Shown here: in pieces, positions 1-6,015 of the stretch
How positions within the stretch are numbered: position 1 is the stretch's first letter
Layout: the number at the start of each line of letters is the position of its first letter
Origin: Actinomycetota bacterium
GTDB lineage: Bacteria > Actinomycetota > Acidimicrobiia > Acidimicrobiales > Ilumatobacteraceae
DNA length: 6,015 nucleotides
Direction: 5' to 3'
NCBI GenBank assembly: GCA_005801025.1
Contig: SYDZ01000151.1
Location: forward strand, 1 to 6,015
The notes under the pieces: generated by a model
Databases searched by the model: none
The model's input: only the letters and a program-made list of their open reading frames with translations
Told to the model about the DNA's origin: nothing
Position numbers and translations under genes: made by a program

Positions 1-1
1 A

Positions 2-397
2 TTACCCACTTTGGGCATCACTTTTAATGCTGATCCTGCGCCCATCGTGCCCCCGTCAACCCGCGAACGCCCCATGCTTGTCACCTCACGAACCCGCAAT
101 CCCTACTGCGCTGTCAAGGTGGCTCATGCCCTCGGCTGTGATGTGGCGCGACTTGGATCTGCAGGTGCCAAAGCCATGGCCGTCGTCATGGGTGAGGCAG
201 ACATATATGTCCATGATGGCGGAATGTACCAATGGGATTCAGCCGCCCCTTCCGCTGTTGCCGCCGCCGCAGGCTTGCATGTCAGTCGAACCGACGGCTC
301 AGCACTGACCTACAACGAAGAATCCTTGTGGCTTCCCGACTTTTTGGTGTGCCGACCAGAATTCGCCGAGGCTGCGCTGCGGGCATTAAGCGACTAA
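2..397 (+). CDS. cysQ: 3'(2'),5'-bisphosphate nucleotidase CysQ, C-terminal part (5' end outside window)
   Basis: The reading frame is open from the window edge to a TAA stop at 395-397, so the N-terminal part of the protein is missing. The TTG at 11 is not taken as the start because the frame continues upstream without a stop. What is visible is the C-terminal half of an inositol-monophosphatase-fold enzyme. A GSAGAK segment (about 152-169) is followed by GEADIYVH and then WDSAAP (233-250), the family's second metal/substrate signature, in which the Asp binds Mg2+. After that come AGLHVSRTDGS and LPDFLVCRP, a tail typical of actinobacterial CysQ. Known members hydrolyse 3'-phosphoadenosine 5'-phosphate to AMP and phosphate in the cytoplasm, recycling a by-product of sulfate assimilation; some also act on inositol phosphates or fructose-1,6-bisphosphate. 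The N-terminal metal-binding motifs cannot be checked here. The next gene starts 18 nt downstream on the same strand, so co-transcription is possible. Confidence 0.88.
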   Translation, partial: LPTLGITFNADPAPIVPPSTRERPMLVTSRTRNPYCAVKVAHALGCDVARLGSAGAKAMAVVMGEADIYVHDGGMYQWDSAAPSAVAAAAGLHVSRTDGSALTYNEESLWLPDFLVCRPEFAEAALRALSD

Positions 398-415
398 CTG
401 AGGTACGCTGGGGCT

Positions 416-2302
416 ATGAAACGTTTGCCAGGGATCGTCATCGCAGGACTTGCATCAATTGCCGCTGGAGCGATTCATGGTGGGGCAATTGGCTTACATG
501 CTGAACACCCCCAGTTGGCGCGCATTTTCATTGTTGTGACCTTGGCGCAACTGGCCTGGGGCCTCAGCGTCTTACTGCGCCCCCATCAATGGTTATTGCC
601 CCTGGGCGTTGTGATTAACGGTGCCGCCGTCGGTGGTTGGATCATCACCAGGATTGCCGGCATTTCTTGGATTGACGGACTTGAAGTACGCGAGAATGTT
701 CAGTTGGCTGACAGTTTGTGTGCTGTTCTGGGCATCGTGGCTGCCACTGTCGCTTCAGCTGCTCTGCTTGTCGGCGAGCGCGAGCTCCCACAAGTACGTT
801 TGGCACTTCCTTCTTTCGCAATCTTGCTACTGACATTGCCCGCCATGTGGAACGGTGCAAGTCATCTTCATAGCGAAGGTGCTCATAGCGAAGGTGGCGT
901 GGCCCACGCCGATGATCACAGCGCCGCAGAAGCGGGACATCATGACCCTGCGACAACGCCCATCGAACAAGTAGTCACTGAAATCCCAACGACTGGAGAG
1001 CCAACTTTTGCCGCTTGGCCCCGACCCTACGACCCAGCACTCCCGCTTGATATTTCCAATGTTGCAAATGTCAGTGCCGAACAAGAAAGCCGAGCCAAGG
1101 CACTCATTGAGTTGACTCAACGCGTACTTCCCGCCTGGGCCGATTATCAGACCGCCATTGCTGGTGGATGGAAGTCAATTGGTGATGGGTCAACAGGGTT
1201 TGAACACTTCATTAAGCGCGAATTGATTCAAGATGACAAGTTCCTTGATCCAACAGCACCAGAAGCCTTGGTATACAAAGTTGAAGGCACCAAGCGCACT
1301 TTGGTCTCAGTCATGTTCATTGCCAAAGTCGGAGTCACCGTTGATGACCCAAGCCTGACCGACTTCGCGGGTGGTCTTATTCAATGGCATTCACATGATA
1401 ATTTGTGCTGGCGAAATAATGCCCAGGGTGTTCCCGTGATTGCGGGATTGACCGATGATGCAGGAAACTGCCCTCCGGGCTCGGTGCGCGGTGGCGGCGA
1501 CAACGCCATGGTGCATGTGTGGATTACCCCACATCTCTGCGGACCATTCGCTGCCCTCGAAGGCGCTGGCGCAGGTCGCTCAAACGTTAGCGATGCCGAG
1601 CGAGTGGACTTATGCCATGGCGACCATGAAACGCAACCATCAAATCCAACGCAATCCTCGGTAGCACCGCAAACGACGACCACCTTGGCCCCTTCTTTTA
1701 AAGATACTGGCGCAGACCGCATCATCTTGGCTGGATTCCCCGGTGTCAGCGCCGCCCAGCAGGCGAGGGCTGAGGATTTAATCTACCGAACACGCACAAT
1801 CCTGCCCAAGTTCTCAACTCCGGCGATCGCCATGGAATACGGATTTTCATCTATCCAAGATGCAGCTACCGGTGTTGAGCATTACATCAATTGGTCGTGG
1901 ATTAATGATGAACATGAACTCAACCCGAATTACCCAGAGAGTTTAGTATTTGCCGTCGGAAGTGGCGGTAAACGTACTTTGGTCTCAGCAATGTACATGG
2001 TGGGAGACGAGTACACGCTGGAAACAGTGCCCGATGTTGGTGGAGCACTGACTCAATGGCACATCCACAACAACCTATGTTTCAGCGAAGACCCATCTGT
2101 CTCTGGTTCAACTCGAGTTGTCGGTGTCACATCGGAAAACGGACCATGCTCCTTTGGTATTAAGTTGCGGGCGAATCCGATGTTGCATGTGTGGTTGACC
2201 CCACAAGTATGTGGTCCGTTTGCTGCTCTTGAGGGTGTCGGTGCTGGACAAATCAAAGCGGGCGAAGAACGCTTGTGCGATGAAGCGCATGGGCACGATT
2301 GA
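416..2302 (+). CDS. Membrane-anchored protein with His-rich linker and two tandem extracytoplasmic His/Cys domains, function unknown
   Basis: I do not recognise a named family for this 628-residue protein. The ATG at 416 follows a GAGG (400-403) with a long 12-nt spacer. Five hydrophobic segments are visible at about residues 4-27, 34-54, 59-80, 97-119 and 128-147. With the positive-inside rule they place the N-terminus in the cytoplasm and everything after residue 148 outside. Residues 150-176 form a linker with seven His. Two homologous domains follow, about 219-402 and 443-628, joined by a Thr/Ser/Pro-rich linker (about 405-428). Each domain has, in order: an EH pair (H264; H489), KRTLVS, QWHxHxNLC (H325, H327, C331; H549, H551, C555), a lone Cys (C352; C578), HVWxTPxxCGPFAALEG (H367, C375; H591, C599) and a final LC (C400; C621). 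The conserved His suggest metal binding, perhaps copper or zinc, and the four Cys per domain suggest disulfides or metal ligands; both are inference. Its last 50 bp overlap the end of the opposite-strand transporter gene. Confidence 0.85.
   Translation: MKRLPGIVIAGLASIAAGAIHGGAIGLHAEHPQLARIFIVVTLAQLAWGLSVLLRPHQWLLPLGVVINGAAVGGWIITRIAGISWIDGLEVRENVQLADSLCAVLGIVAATVASAALLVGERELPQVRLALPSFAILLLTLPAMWNGASHLHSEGAHSEGGVAHADDHSAAEAGHHDPATTPIEQVVTEIPTTGEPTFAAWPRPYDPALPLDISNVANVSAEQESRAKALIELTQRVLPAWADYQTAIAGGWKSIGDGSTGFEHFIKRELIQDDKFLDPTAPEALVYKVEGTKRTLVSVMFIAKVGVTVDDPSLTDFAGGLIQWHSHDNLCWRNNAQGVPVIAGLTDDAGNCPPGSVRGGGDNAMVHVWITPHLCGPFAALEGAGAGRSNVSDAERVDLCHGDHETQPSNPTQSSVAPQTTTTLAPSFKDTGADRIILAGFPGVSAAQQARAEDLIYRTRTILPKFSTPAIAMEYGFSSIQDAATGVEHYINWSWINDEHELNPNYPESLVFAVGSGGKRTLVSAMYMVGDEYTLETVPDVGGALTQWHIHNNLCFSEDPSVSGSTRVVGVTSENGPCSFGIKLRANPMLHVWLTPQVCGPFAALEGVGAGQIKAGEERLCDEAHGHD
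869..898 (+). repeat. Two tandem 15-bp units coding HSEG(A/G) in the His-rich linker
   Basis: Two adjacent 15-bp units (869-883 and 884-898) match at 13 positions and differ only in the last two bases. They are in frame and encode HSEGA then HSEGG, residues 152-161 of the membrane protein. This looks like a short in-frame duplication that added a His to the extracytoplasmic His-rich linker. Confidence 0.75.
1070..2299 (+). repeat. Internal duplication: two homologous about 185-residue domains inside one gene
   Basis: Unit A (about 1070-1621, residues 219-402) and unit B (about 1742-2299, residues 443-628) align along their whole length at the protein level. Spacing of the conserved residues is nearly the same: first His to the HxH motif 61 versus 60 residues, first to second Cys 21 versus 23, HVW His to the CGPF Cys 8 versus 8, and that Cys to the last Cys 25 versus 22. 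DNA identity is low outside the motifs, so the duplication is old and both copies appear to be under selection to keep the His/Cys pattern. The boundaries are approximate. Confidence 0.85.
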
Positions 2303-3386
2303 TTGATCTCTGCACAACTAAAACCCACAACAGCGATAGCGCACACACGATCAACACCACCACTGGCATTGAATCAGATCCTTGAGAATCAATCAGGGGT
2401 CCAATCGACGTAGGAACAATCAATCCCCCAACAGCCGCTGCGCCAACGATCCACGATGTCGCTGCAGCAGATAGAGATAACTTGTCGTCCACCATGGCCA
2501 ACATCGTTGGATACTGAGGGCCAGCGGCAAAACCAAATACCGCTGCTCCAAACCAAACAGTCCAGATGTCGCCCGACCCCACAATCATCACCGCTAGGGC
2601 CACAACAGAGAGAGCACATGCGCTGCATACAACGAGCAATGGTCGCACTCGTCCACTCACAGGGATGGCGACCAAACGACCCACGCAAAAGGCTCCCCAA
2701 AATGCGGCTGTCACTAATGCTGGCAACGAGCCCGCCATACCAATCTCCTCGGCGTAGGTAAAGATCCATCCACCGAAACCGACCTCTCCTCCGATGTACA
2801 GCATAAAAAAGACAGACACCACGAGCACCGTGCGACGCGGCAACTGTGGTCGCATGACATCATCTGAGTGGACAGGGTGTTGAGGTGCTTCACGACGACC
2901 AACACTGCACGTTGCGGTGATCGCTAACGCGATAACGACACAAACTGCCAACCACAACGAGTGAGTCCATGCCAAAGATCGGTCAACAATCAGTGGAGCG
3001 AAAAGCGCACCCACGCCGAACATCAAATGCAGGGCATTCAAAGCAGGACCTGAACGACCCGATCGAGCCCATACCACCATGGTGTTCATTGCCGTATCGG
3101 CCATGCCCGTAGCCGCTCCGATCAAAGCCACCGCGAGACAAGTAACGATGAACTTCTCGCTGATGGCCAACAGCACCGTGCCAACGGCGAACGACACTAT
3201 GCCGACATGCAAAACCTGATGTCCTGTCCAACGGGTGATCCAACGTCCACCGAGTAAAGCACCAACAAAGTTTCCGATGGCGACCAGTGCAAAGAGAATG
3301 CCGATCACCCCCGTACTGACATTGAGGCGATCTTCCAAATAAGAAACCGATGGTCCGAGCAACGAGAGAGCTACCCCCATCACCAA
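2253..3386 (-). CDS. MFS transporter, fucose-permease-like type
   Basis: This is a polytopic inner-membrane protein of 377 residues from the TTG at 3386, with hydrophobic segments along most of its length consistent with about 12 helices. Numbered from that TTG, GGRWITRWTG (46-55) sits where MFS motif A lies between helices 2 and 3. LNALHLMFGVGALFAPL (116-132) and YIGGEVGFGGWIFTY (197-211) resemble conserved segments of the fucose:proton symporter-like (FucP/FHS) branch. A hydrophilic loop at about 162-184 separates the two halves. The likely role is proton-coupled transport of a sugar or another small molecule; the substrate cannot be read from the sequence. The start is uncertain: there is no clear ribosome site, only ten residues precede the GP of helix 1, and 11 further in-frame codons (up to a CTG at 3419) encode a plausible beginning of that helix. 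The gene lies directly downstream of the PEP-utilising-enzyme homologue and is probably translated from the same mRNA. The stop at 2253-2255 lies 50 bp inside the convergent gene. Confidence 0.88.
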   Translation of the reverse strand: MVMGVALSLLGPSVSYLEDRLNVSTGVIGILFALVAIGNFVGALLGGRWITRWTGHQVLHVGIVSFAVGTVLLAISEKFIVTCLAVALIGAATGMADTAMNTMVVWARSGRSGPALNALHLMFGVGALFAPLIVDRSLAWTHSLWLAVCVVIALAITATCSVGRREAPQHPVHSDDVMRPQLPRRTVLVVSVFFMLYIGGEVGFGGWIFTYAEEIGMAGSLPALVTAAFWGAFCVGRLVAIPVSGRVRPLLVVCSACALSVVALAVMIVGSGDIWTVWFGAAVFGFAAGPQYPTMLAMVDDKLSLSAAATSWIVGAAAVGGLIVPTSIGPLIDSQGSDSMPVVVLIVCALSLLWVLVVQRSINRAHALHRTSVLRPL

Positions 3387-3419
3387 AGCGACTGAAAAAT
3401 ATGGGAAAACTGGTTTCAG
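3387..3419 (-). promoter_or_regulatory. Possible translation-coupled CTG start (CTGA overlap) extending the MFS gene
   Basis: On the - strand, CTG at 3419-3417 overlaps the TGA stop (3418-3416) of the upstream gene as CTGA, the same arrangement as the common ATGA coupling signal. In the MFS frame the codons from here read LKPVFPYFSVA and run straight into the annotated TTG. They supply the missing front of membrane helix 1. No ATG, GTG or TTG exists in this frame between the TTG at 3386 and the in-frame stop at 3458-3456, so the real start is either the CTG or the TTG. CTG starts are rare, which keeps confidence moderate. Confidence 0.4.
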
Positions 3420-5077
3420 GGCATGCTCACGATGGTGACCGTACCGATGGCTCCATCAACAGTGATGACAGCGCCATCAGGAATTCTTTTCGTCGCATCG
3501 GTGACGCTGACGACGCAGGCGAGACCCAATTCGCGACTGACGATAATGGCGTGACTCACAACGGCGCCAACATCAACGACGACCGCACCGGCTGCCACGA
3601 ATAATGGCGTCCATGCTGGATCGGTAAACGGGGCAACCAAAACCTCGCCTGGTTCTAAGGCCATCGGGTCGGCAGGATCGAGAATGATACGAGCTCTACC
3701 CGTATAGGTGCCAGGAGCACCAGACATTCCCGTCAATACTTCACCCGCGTGCACAACAACAGCAGTTGATTCACCCTTCAACGCCCACTGCGACAACGGC
3801 GGCACAACACCATTCACGATAAACGGTGGTTCAAGTTCAAAGAGCTCAAGGTATTGACGTTCGCGCTGCGCGAGCCGGGCCCTAAATTCATCAGGTTGAG
3901 CAACGAATGCATCAAGCTCGTCAGCAAGCAACATACAGATTTGTGATCGTGTGTAGCCAGTTCGCTCCGCCAAAGCGAAGGCTGCCATACGAACTTCGTG
4001 CACGACTTTGATGATGTTGGTCTTGGCGCGTTCGCGACCGGCCAAGTACAAATGCGCTGACTTCAAGGCCATTTCAAATTGTGCCAACGCTTCAGGGTCA
4101 GCGGCTAAGGCTTCACGCACTCGCTTTTCGGCAGCGCGACGGAGTTCAGCATTTTTCTCATTGCGAATGATGGGACTTTGATCGTCTGGGGTACCGCGCA
4201 TGGTGTCAATCAGTGATGTCGCTAAAGCGGGTTTGGTTTCCCACGTGTCCGAACGAATATCCCACTCGTTCGGTCCGCGACTTCCATACTCGCTTAAAAA
4301 TGCATCAAAACCTTGGCGGTACTCTGATGAATCCTTTGGCAGACGCGACAATTCCCACATCGCCCGACTGGGCAAGGCTGAATCCACATCACCGATAGCG
4401 GTGATTAATGTCAACACCAACGATGGATCACCTAAAGCCGCCGCAATCGCACCAAGTGCCCCTGGTCCAATGGACGTTCCGGCCGTCATATCAAGGTGGT
4501 GTTGAAAATCGCGCCGCAAAGTTGCCGTGAACGAACGCATGCGATGAACGAGCGCGACTTCATCAAGATTGGACAAATCTAGGCGTGATGCCCGTGCCTC
4601 ATTGGAAATCTTTTGGTCTTCCATCAATTCAGGAAGAGCCTGTGCCGTCATGACACGACCCATCCATTCTCCCAATCGCGCCGTGTTGTCGGCATTTTCG
4701 TGCCACGGCTCAGGGATATACGGGGGTACATCAGGGTGAGTGCCAAAGTAAGTAGCGTCAATCATTTCGGGGGCCAGACCAGGACCGCGCACACCAAACA
4801 AACGGGCTGTTGAAGCGTTGATAAACAAATATCCGCCAAAGAGTCCGACCACTTCTGGCTGGTGAGCATCCATTTCATGGTGATTAAATGTTCCAACATC
4901 AATTTGACAGTCGCGCCAGCCCATCACAACCCCGGGCTCCCACACAACGGTCCAACACAACGGACTACATGGGTCGGGCAAGACCTCGCCAGCGTTGGCT
5001 CGGGTATACACGGGCAGTTTTTGACTCGGAATCCAGTCGGTCAACCAGCGATCGGGTAACGCATTTTCTGATGTCAT
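3416..5077 (-). CDS. PEP-utilising-enzyme homologue (rifampin phosphotransferase / PEP synthase-like) lacking the ATP-grasp domain
   Basis: The 553-residue protein begins at the ATG at 5077, preceded by GGGG (5088-5085) with a 7-nt spacer. Residues 27-39 (ANAGEVLPDPCSP) resemble the start of the substrate-binding domain of rifampin phosphotransferases. YGSRGPNEWDI (264-274) matches their YGxRxxGEIDI-like segment. The C-terminal part (about 446-550) is the mobile phospho-histidine domain of PEP synthase/PPDK enzymes: a VLVAPFTDPAWTPLF stretch (479-493), then VVSHAIIVSRELG (506-518), in which H509 is the expected phosphorylated His. Family enzymes carry phosphate from an N-terminal ATP-grasp domain through this His to the substrate. 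That roughly 300-residue domain is absent, and no ATP-grasp gene is seen elsewhere in the window. The protein may use a partner kinase subunit, as in split phenylphosphate synthase, or have a different role; this is inference. It leads an apparent operon with the MFS gene and is expected in the cytoplasm. The substrate is unknown. Confidence 0.85.
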   Translation of the reverse strand: MTSENALPDRWLTDWIPSQKLPVYTRANAGEVLPDPCSPLCWTVVWEPGVVMGWRDCQIDVGTFNHHEMDAHQPEVVGLFGGYLFINASTARLFGVRGPGLAPEMIDATYFGTHPDVPPYIPEPWHENADNTARLGEWMGRVMTAQALPELMEDQKISNEARASRLDLSNLDEVALVHRMRSFTATLRRDFQHHLDMTAGTSIGPGALGAIAAALGDPSLVLTLITAIGDVDSALPSRAMWELSRLPKDSSEYRQGFDAFLSEYGSRGPNEWDIRSDTWETKPALATSLIDTMRGTPDDQSPIIRNEKNAELRRAAEKRVREALAADPEALAQFEMALKSAHLYLAGRERAKTNIIKVVHEVRMAAFALAERTGYTRSQICMLLADELDAFVAQPDEFRARLAQRERQYLELFELEPPFIVNGVVPPLSQWALKGESTAVVVHAGEVLTGMSGAPGTYTGRARIILDPADPMALEPGEVLVAPFTDPAWTPLFVAAGAVVVDVGAVVSHAIIVSRELGLACVVSVTDATKRIPDGAVITVDGAIGTVTIVSMP

Positions 5078-5103
5078 CTCAAATCCCCATTTCTTACACG
5101 CTT

Positions 5104-5116
5104 GATGCGCCGCATC
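5104..5116. promoter_or_regulatory. Perfect 13-bp palindrome, candidate operator upstream of the leftward operon
   Basis: The sequence GATGCG-C-CGCATC has 6-bp arms that are perfect reverse complements around one central base. It lies 27 bp upstream of the ATG at 5077, inside the divergent intergenic region 5078-5233. A repressor binding here could control the PEP-utiliser/MFS operon, but the arms are short and no regulator gene is in view. No convincing -35/-10 pair was found on either strand of this region. A direct TGTCAC pair (5166-5177) and a weak 5-bp hairpin (5178-5191) lie nearer the rightward gene and have no clear meaning. Confidence 0.3.
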
Positions 5117-5233
5117 CTCACGGAAAACAATACTCCCCCATTCATCACCCCACCGCAGCCTAAGTTGTCACTGTCACACCCAACTGTGGGTCTCCGACGG
5201 GAAATTCTCTGATTGCGCAGGCAGACTTTGAAG

Positions 5234-6015
5234 GTGAGTGAATCAAAGTCTCCCAATGATCGTTCCCATGACTTGCAGTGGGGTTCATTTACCGAGCGGG
5301 GTCCGTGGGAAGTAAACCCTCACGATATTGCCTGGCTGGGGTCTACCCAAGCCCTTCGCTCTCAGGCAAAAGCGGAAGTTCCCATCCTGACAACGCCGCG
5401 CCGTCTGCCACCAGGGGGACGAGTCATCACGGTAACGATCAACATTGTTAAGGCGCTTGCTCCTTGGTTCATAAAAAAGAAGCGCAACAAATATGTCGAT
5501 CGTTCCGCTAGCCAAGCTGACGTCTCGCTGCGCTTGAGAAAGGCAGTCGAAACTCTTGGTCCGACCTACATCAAGTTGGGTCAAATCATTTCCTCCGGAG
5601 AAGGTCTCTTTCCTCCTGAACTCGTTGAGCAATTCAAAAAATGTCGTGACCAAGTTCCCGCCGAGCCATTCTCCACTGTGCGCCAAACTGTTGAACAAGA
5701 TTTAGGAGCGCGTCTTGAAGATGTCTTTGAATGGTTTGATGAAAGAGAATTAGCCGCAGCATCTATCGCCCAAGTCCATGCAGCCCGTTTGCTCACGGGC
5801 GAAGATGTCGTCGTCAAAGTACAACGACCACGGGTGGCGAGCCTGGTGCGCAAAGACCTCAGAGTCATGGCATGGATCGCCCCGCACCTTGTGGGTCGTA
5901 TACCCATTGCTGCGTTGGCGAATCCTCCAGCCCTTGTTGAACTTTTTGCCGAGACGATCGTCGAAGAACTTGACTTTCGGTTGGAAGCAGCCAACATGCT
6001 TGATGTCGCCGCAAT
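5234..6015 (+). CDS. AarF/UbiB (ABC1/COQ8-like) atypical protein kinase, N-terminal part (3' end outside window)
   Basis: The frame is open from an in-frame stop at 5210-5212 to the window end, so the protein is truncated after about 260 residues. Numbered from GTG 5234: the family-specific KxGQ motif is KLGQ (114-117) within LGPTYIKLGQIISSGEG. The Ala-rich loop AAASIAQVH (174-182), which replaces the usual Gly-rich loop, follows. The ATP-binding Lys is K195 in VVVKVQRP. The conserved EELDFRLEAANM segment lies near the end of the window. The later catalytic-loop residues and any C-terminal membrane helices fall outside. ABC1 kinases support quinone synthesis in bacteria and mitochondria. Actinobacteria usually use menaquinone, so the role here could be in isoprenoid-lipid metabolism, which is inference. 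The start is uncertain: TTG 5213, TTG 5228 and TTG 5273 are also in frame. GTG 5234 was preferred by its codon and the plausible MSESKSPND-like N-terminus, without a strong ribosome site. It is transcribed divergently from the PEP-utiliser gene. Confidence 0.9.
   Translation, partial: MSESKSPNDRSHDLQWGSFTERGPWEVNPHDIAWLGSTQALRSQAKAEVPILTTPRRLPPGGRVITVTINIVKALAPWFIKKKRNKYVDRSASQADVSLRLRKAVETLGPTYIKLGQIISSGEGLFPPELVEQFKKCRDQVPAEPFSTVRQTVEQDLGARLEDVFEWFDERELAAASIAQVHAARLLTGEDVVVKVQRPRVASLVRKDLRVMAWIAPHLVGRIPIAALANPPALVELFAETIVEELDFRLEAANMLDVAA

Noticed and set aside
1381..1725. 114-codon - strand open frame inside the duplicated-domain membrane protein
   Set aside because: It is antisense to strongly patterned coding sequence, with no family motif of its own; a similar shadow (2053-2346) arises over domain B because the two domains share motifs.
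2253..2320. Possible bidirectional terminator between the convergent genes
   Set aside because: No convincing GC-rich hairpin with flanking T-runs was found by eye; the ends simply overlap.
5166..5191. Direct TGTCAC pair and the small hairpin ACCCA-ACTG-TGGGT
   Set aside because: The repeat is 6 bp and the stem only 5 bp with no T-run, so neither is distinguishable from chance as an operator or terminator.
5074..5256. 60-codon - strand frame starting with TTG whose TGA overlaps the ATG of the PEP-utiliser gene as ATGA
   Set aside because: The ATGA overlap is suggestive of a leader peptide, but the frame is Arg/Cys-rich, has no recognisable domain, starts with TTG and overlaps the start region of the divergent kinase gene. 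Chance is more likely.
5581..5997. 138-codon - strand open frame with an ATG-like start
   Set aside because: It is antisense to the AarF/UbiB gene, whose motifs (KLGQ, AAASIAQVH, VVVKVQRP) are clear on the + strand. The Ser/Arg/Thr-rich product looks like a shadow.

Overview
The window looks like chromosomal DNA of an actinobacterium. CysQ at the left end and the AarF/UbiB protein at the right end both read like actinobacterial versions, and genes are tightly packed with moderate G+C by eye. An aquatic, Acidimicrobiia-like lineage is my guess; I could not test it by searching. No tRNA, rRNA, insertion sequence, phage gene or CRISPR array was seen.

Left part (+ strand): the 3' end of a cysQ-type bisphosphate nucleotidase gene (up to 397) is followed after 18 nt by a 628-residue membrane protein (416-2302) that I cannot assign to a named family. 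It has about five N-terminal membrane helices, a histidine-rich linker, and two tandem homologous extracytoplasmic domains. Each domain repeats the same His/Cys pattern, so this is the most interesting item in the window.

Middle part (- strand): two genes run leftward as a probable operon. First comes a 553-residue PEP-utilising-enzyme homologue (5077-3416), which has the substrate-domain and phospho-histidine-domain features of rifampin phosphotransferase/PEP synthase but no ATP-grasp domain. Next is an MFS transporter of the fucose-permease-like type (3386-2253). Its only conventional start cuts into the first membrane helix, while a CTG at 3419 overlaps the upstream stop codon as CTGA. The transporter's 3' end overlaps the 3' end of the + strand membrane protein by 50 bp, leaving no room for an intergenic terminator.

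Right part: about 156 bp of divergent intergenic DNA (5078-5233) carries a perfect 13-bp palindrome near the start of the leftward operon. It is followed by the 5' part of an AarF/UbiB (ABC1) atypical kinase gene, which runs off the window at 6015.

The genes do not form one obvious pathway. The only pair with a plausible joint role is the phosphotransferase-like protein and the transporter, which could modify or move one small molecule. That is inference.
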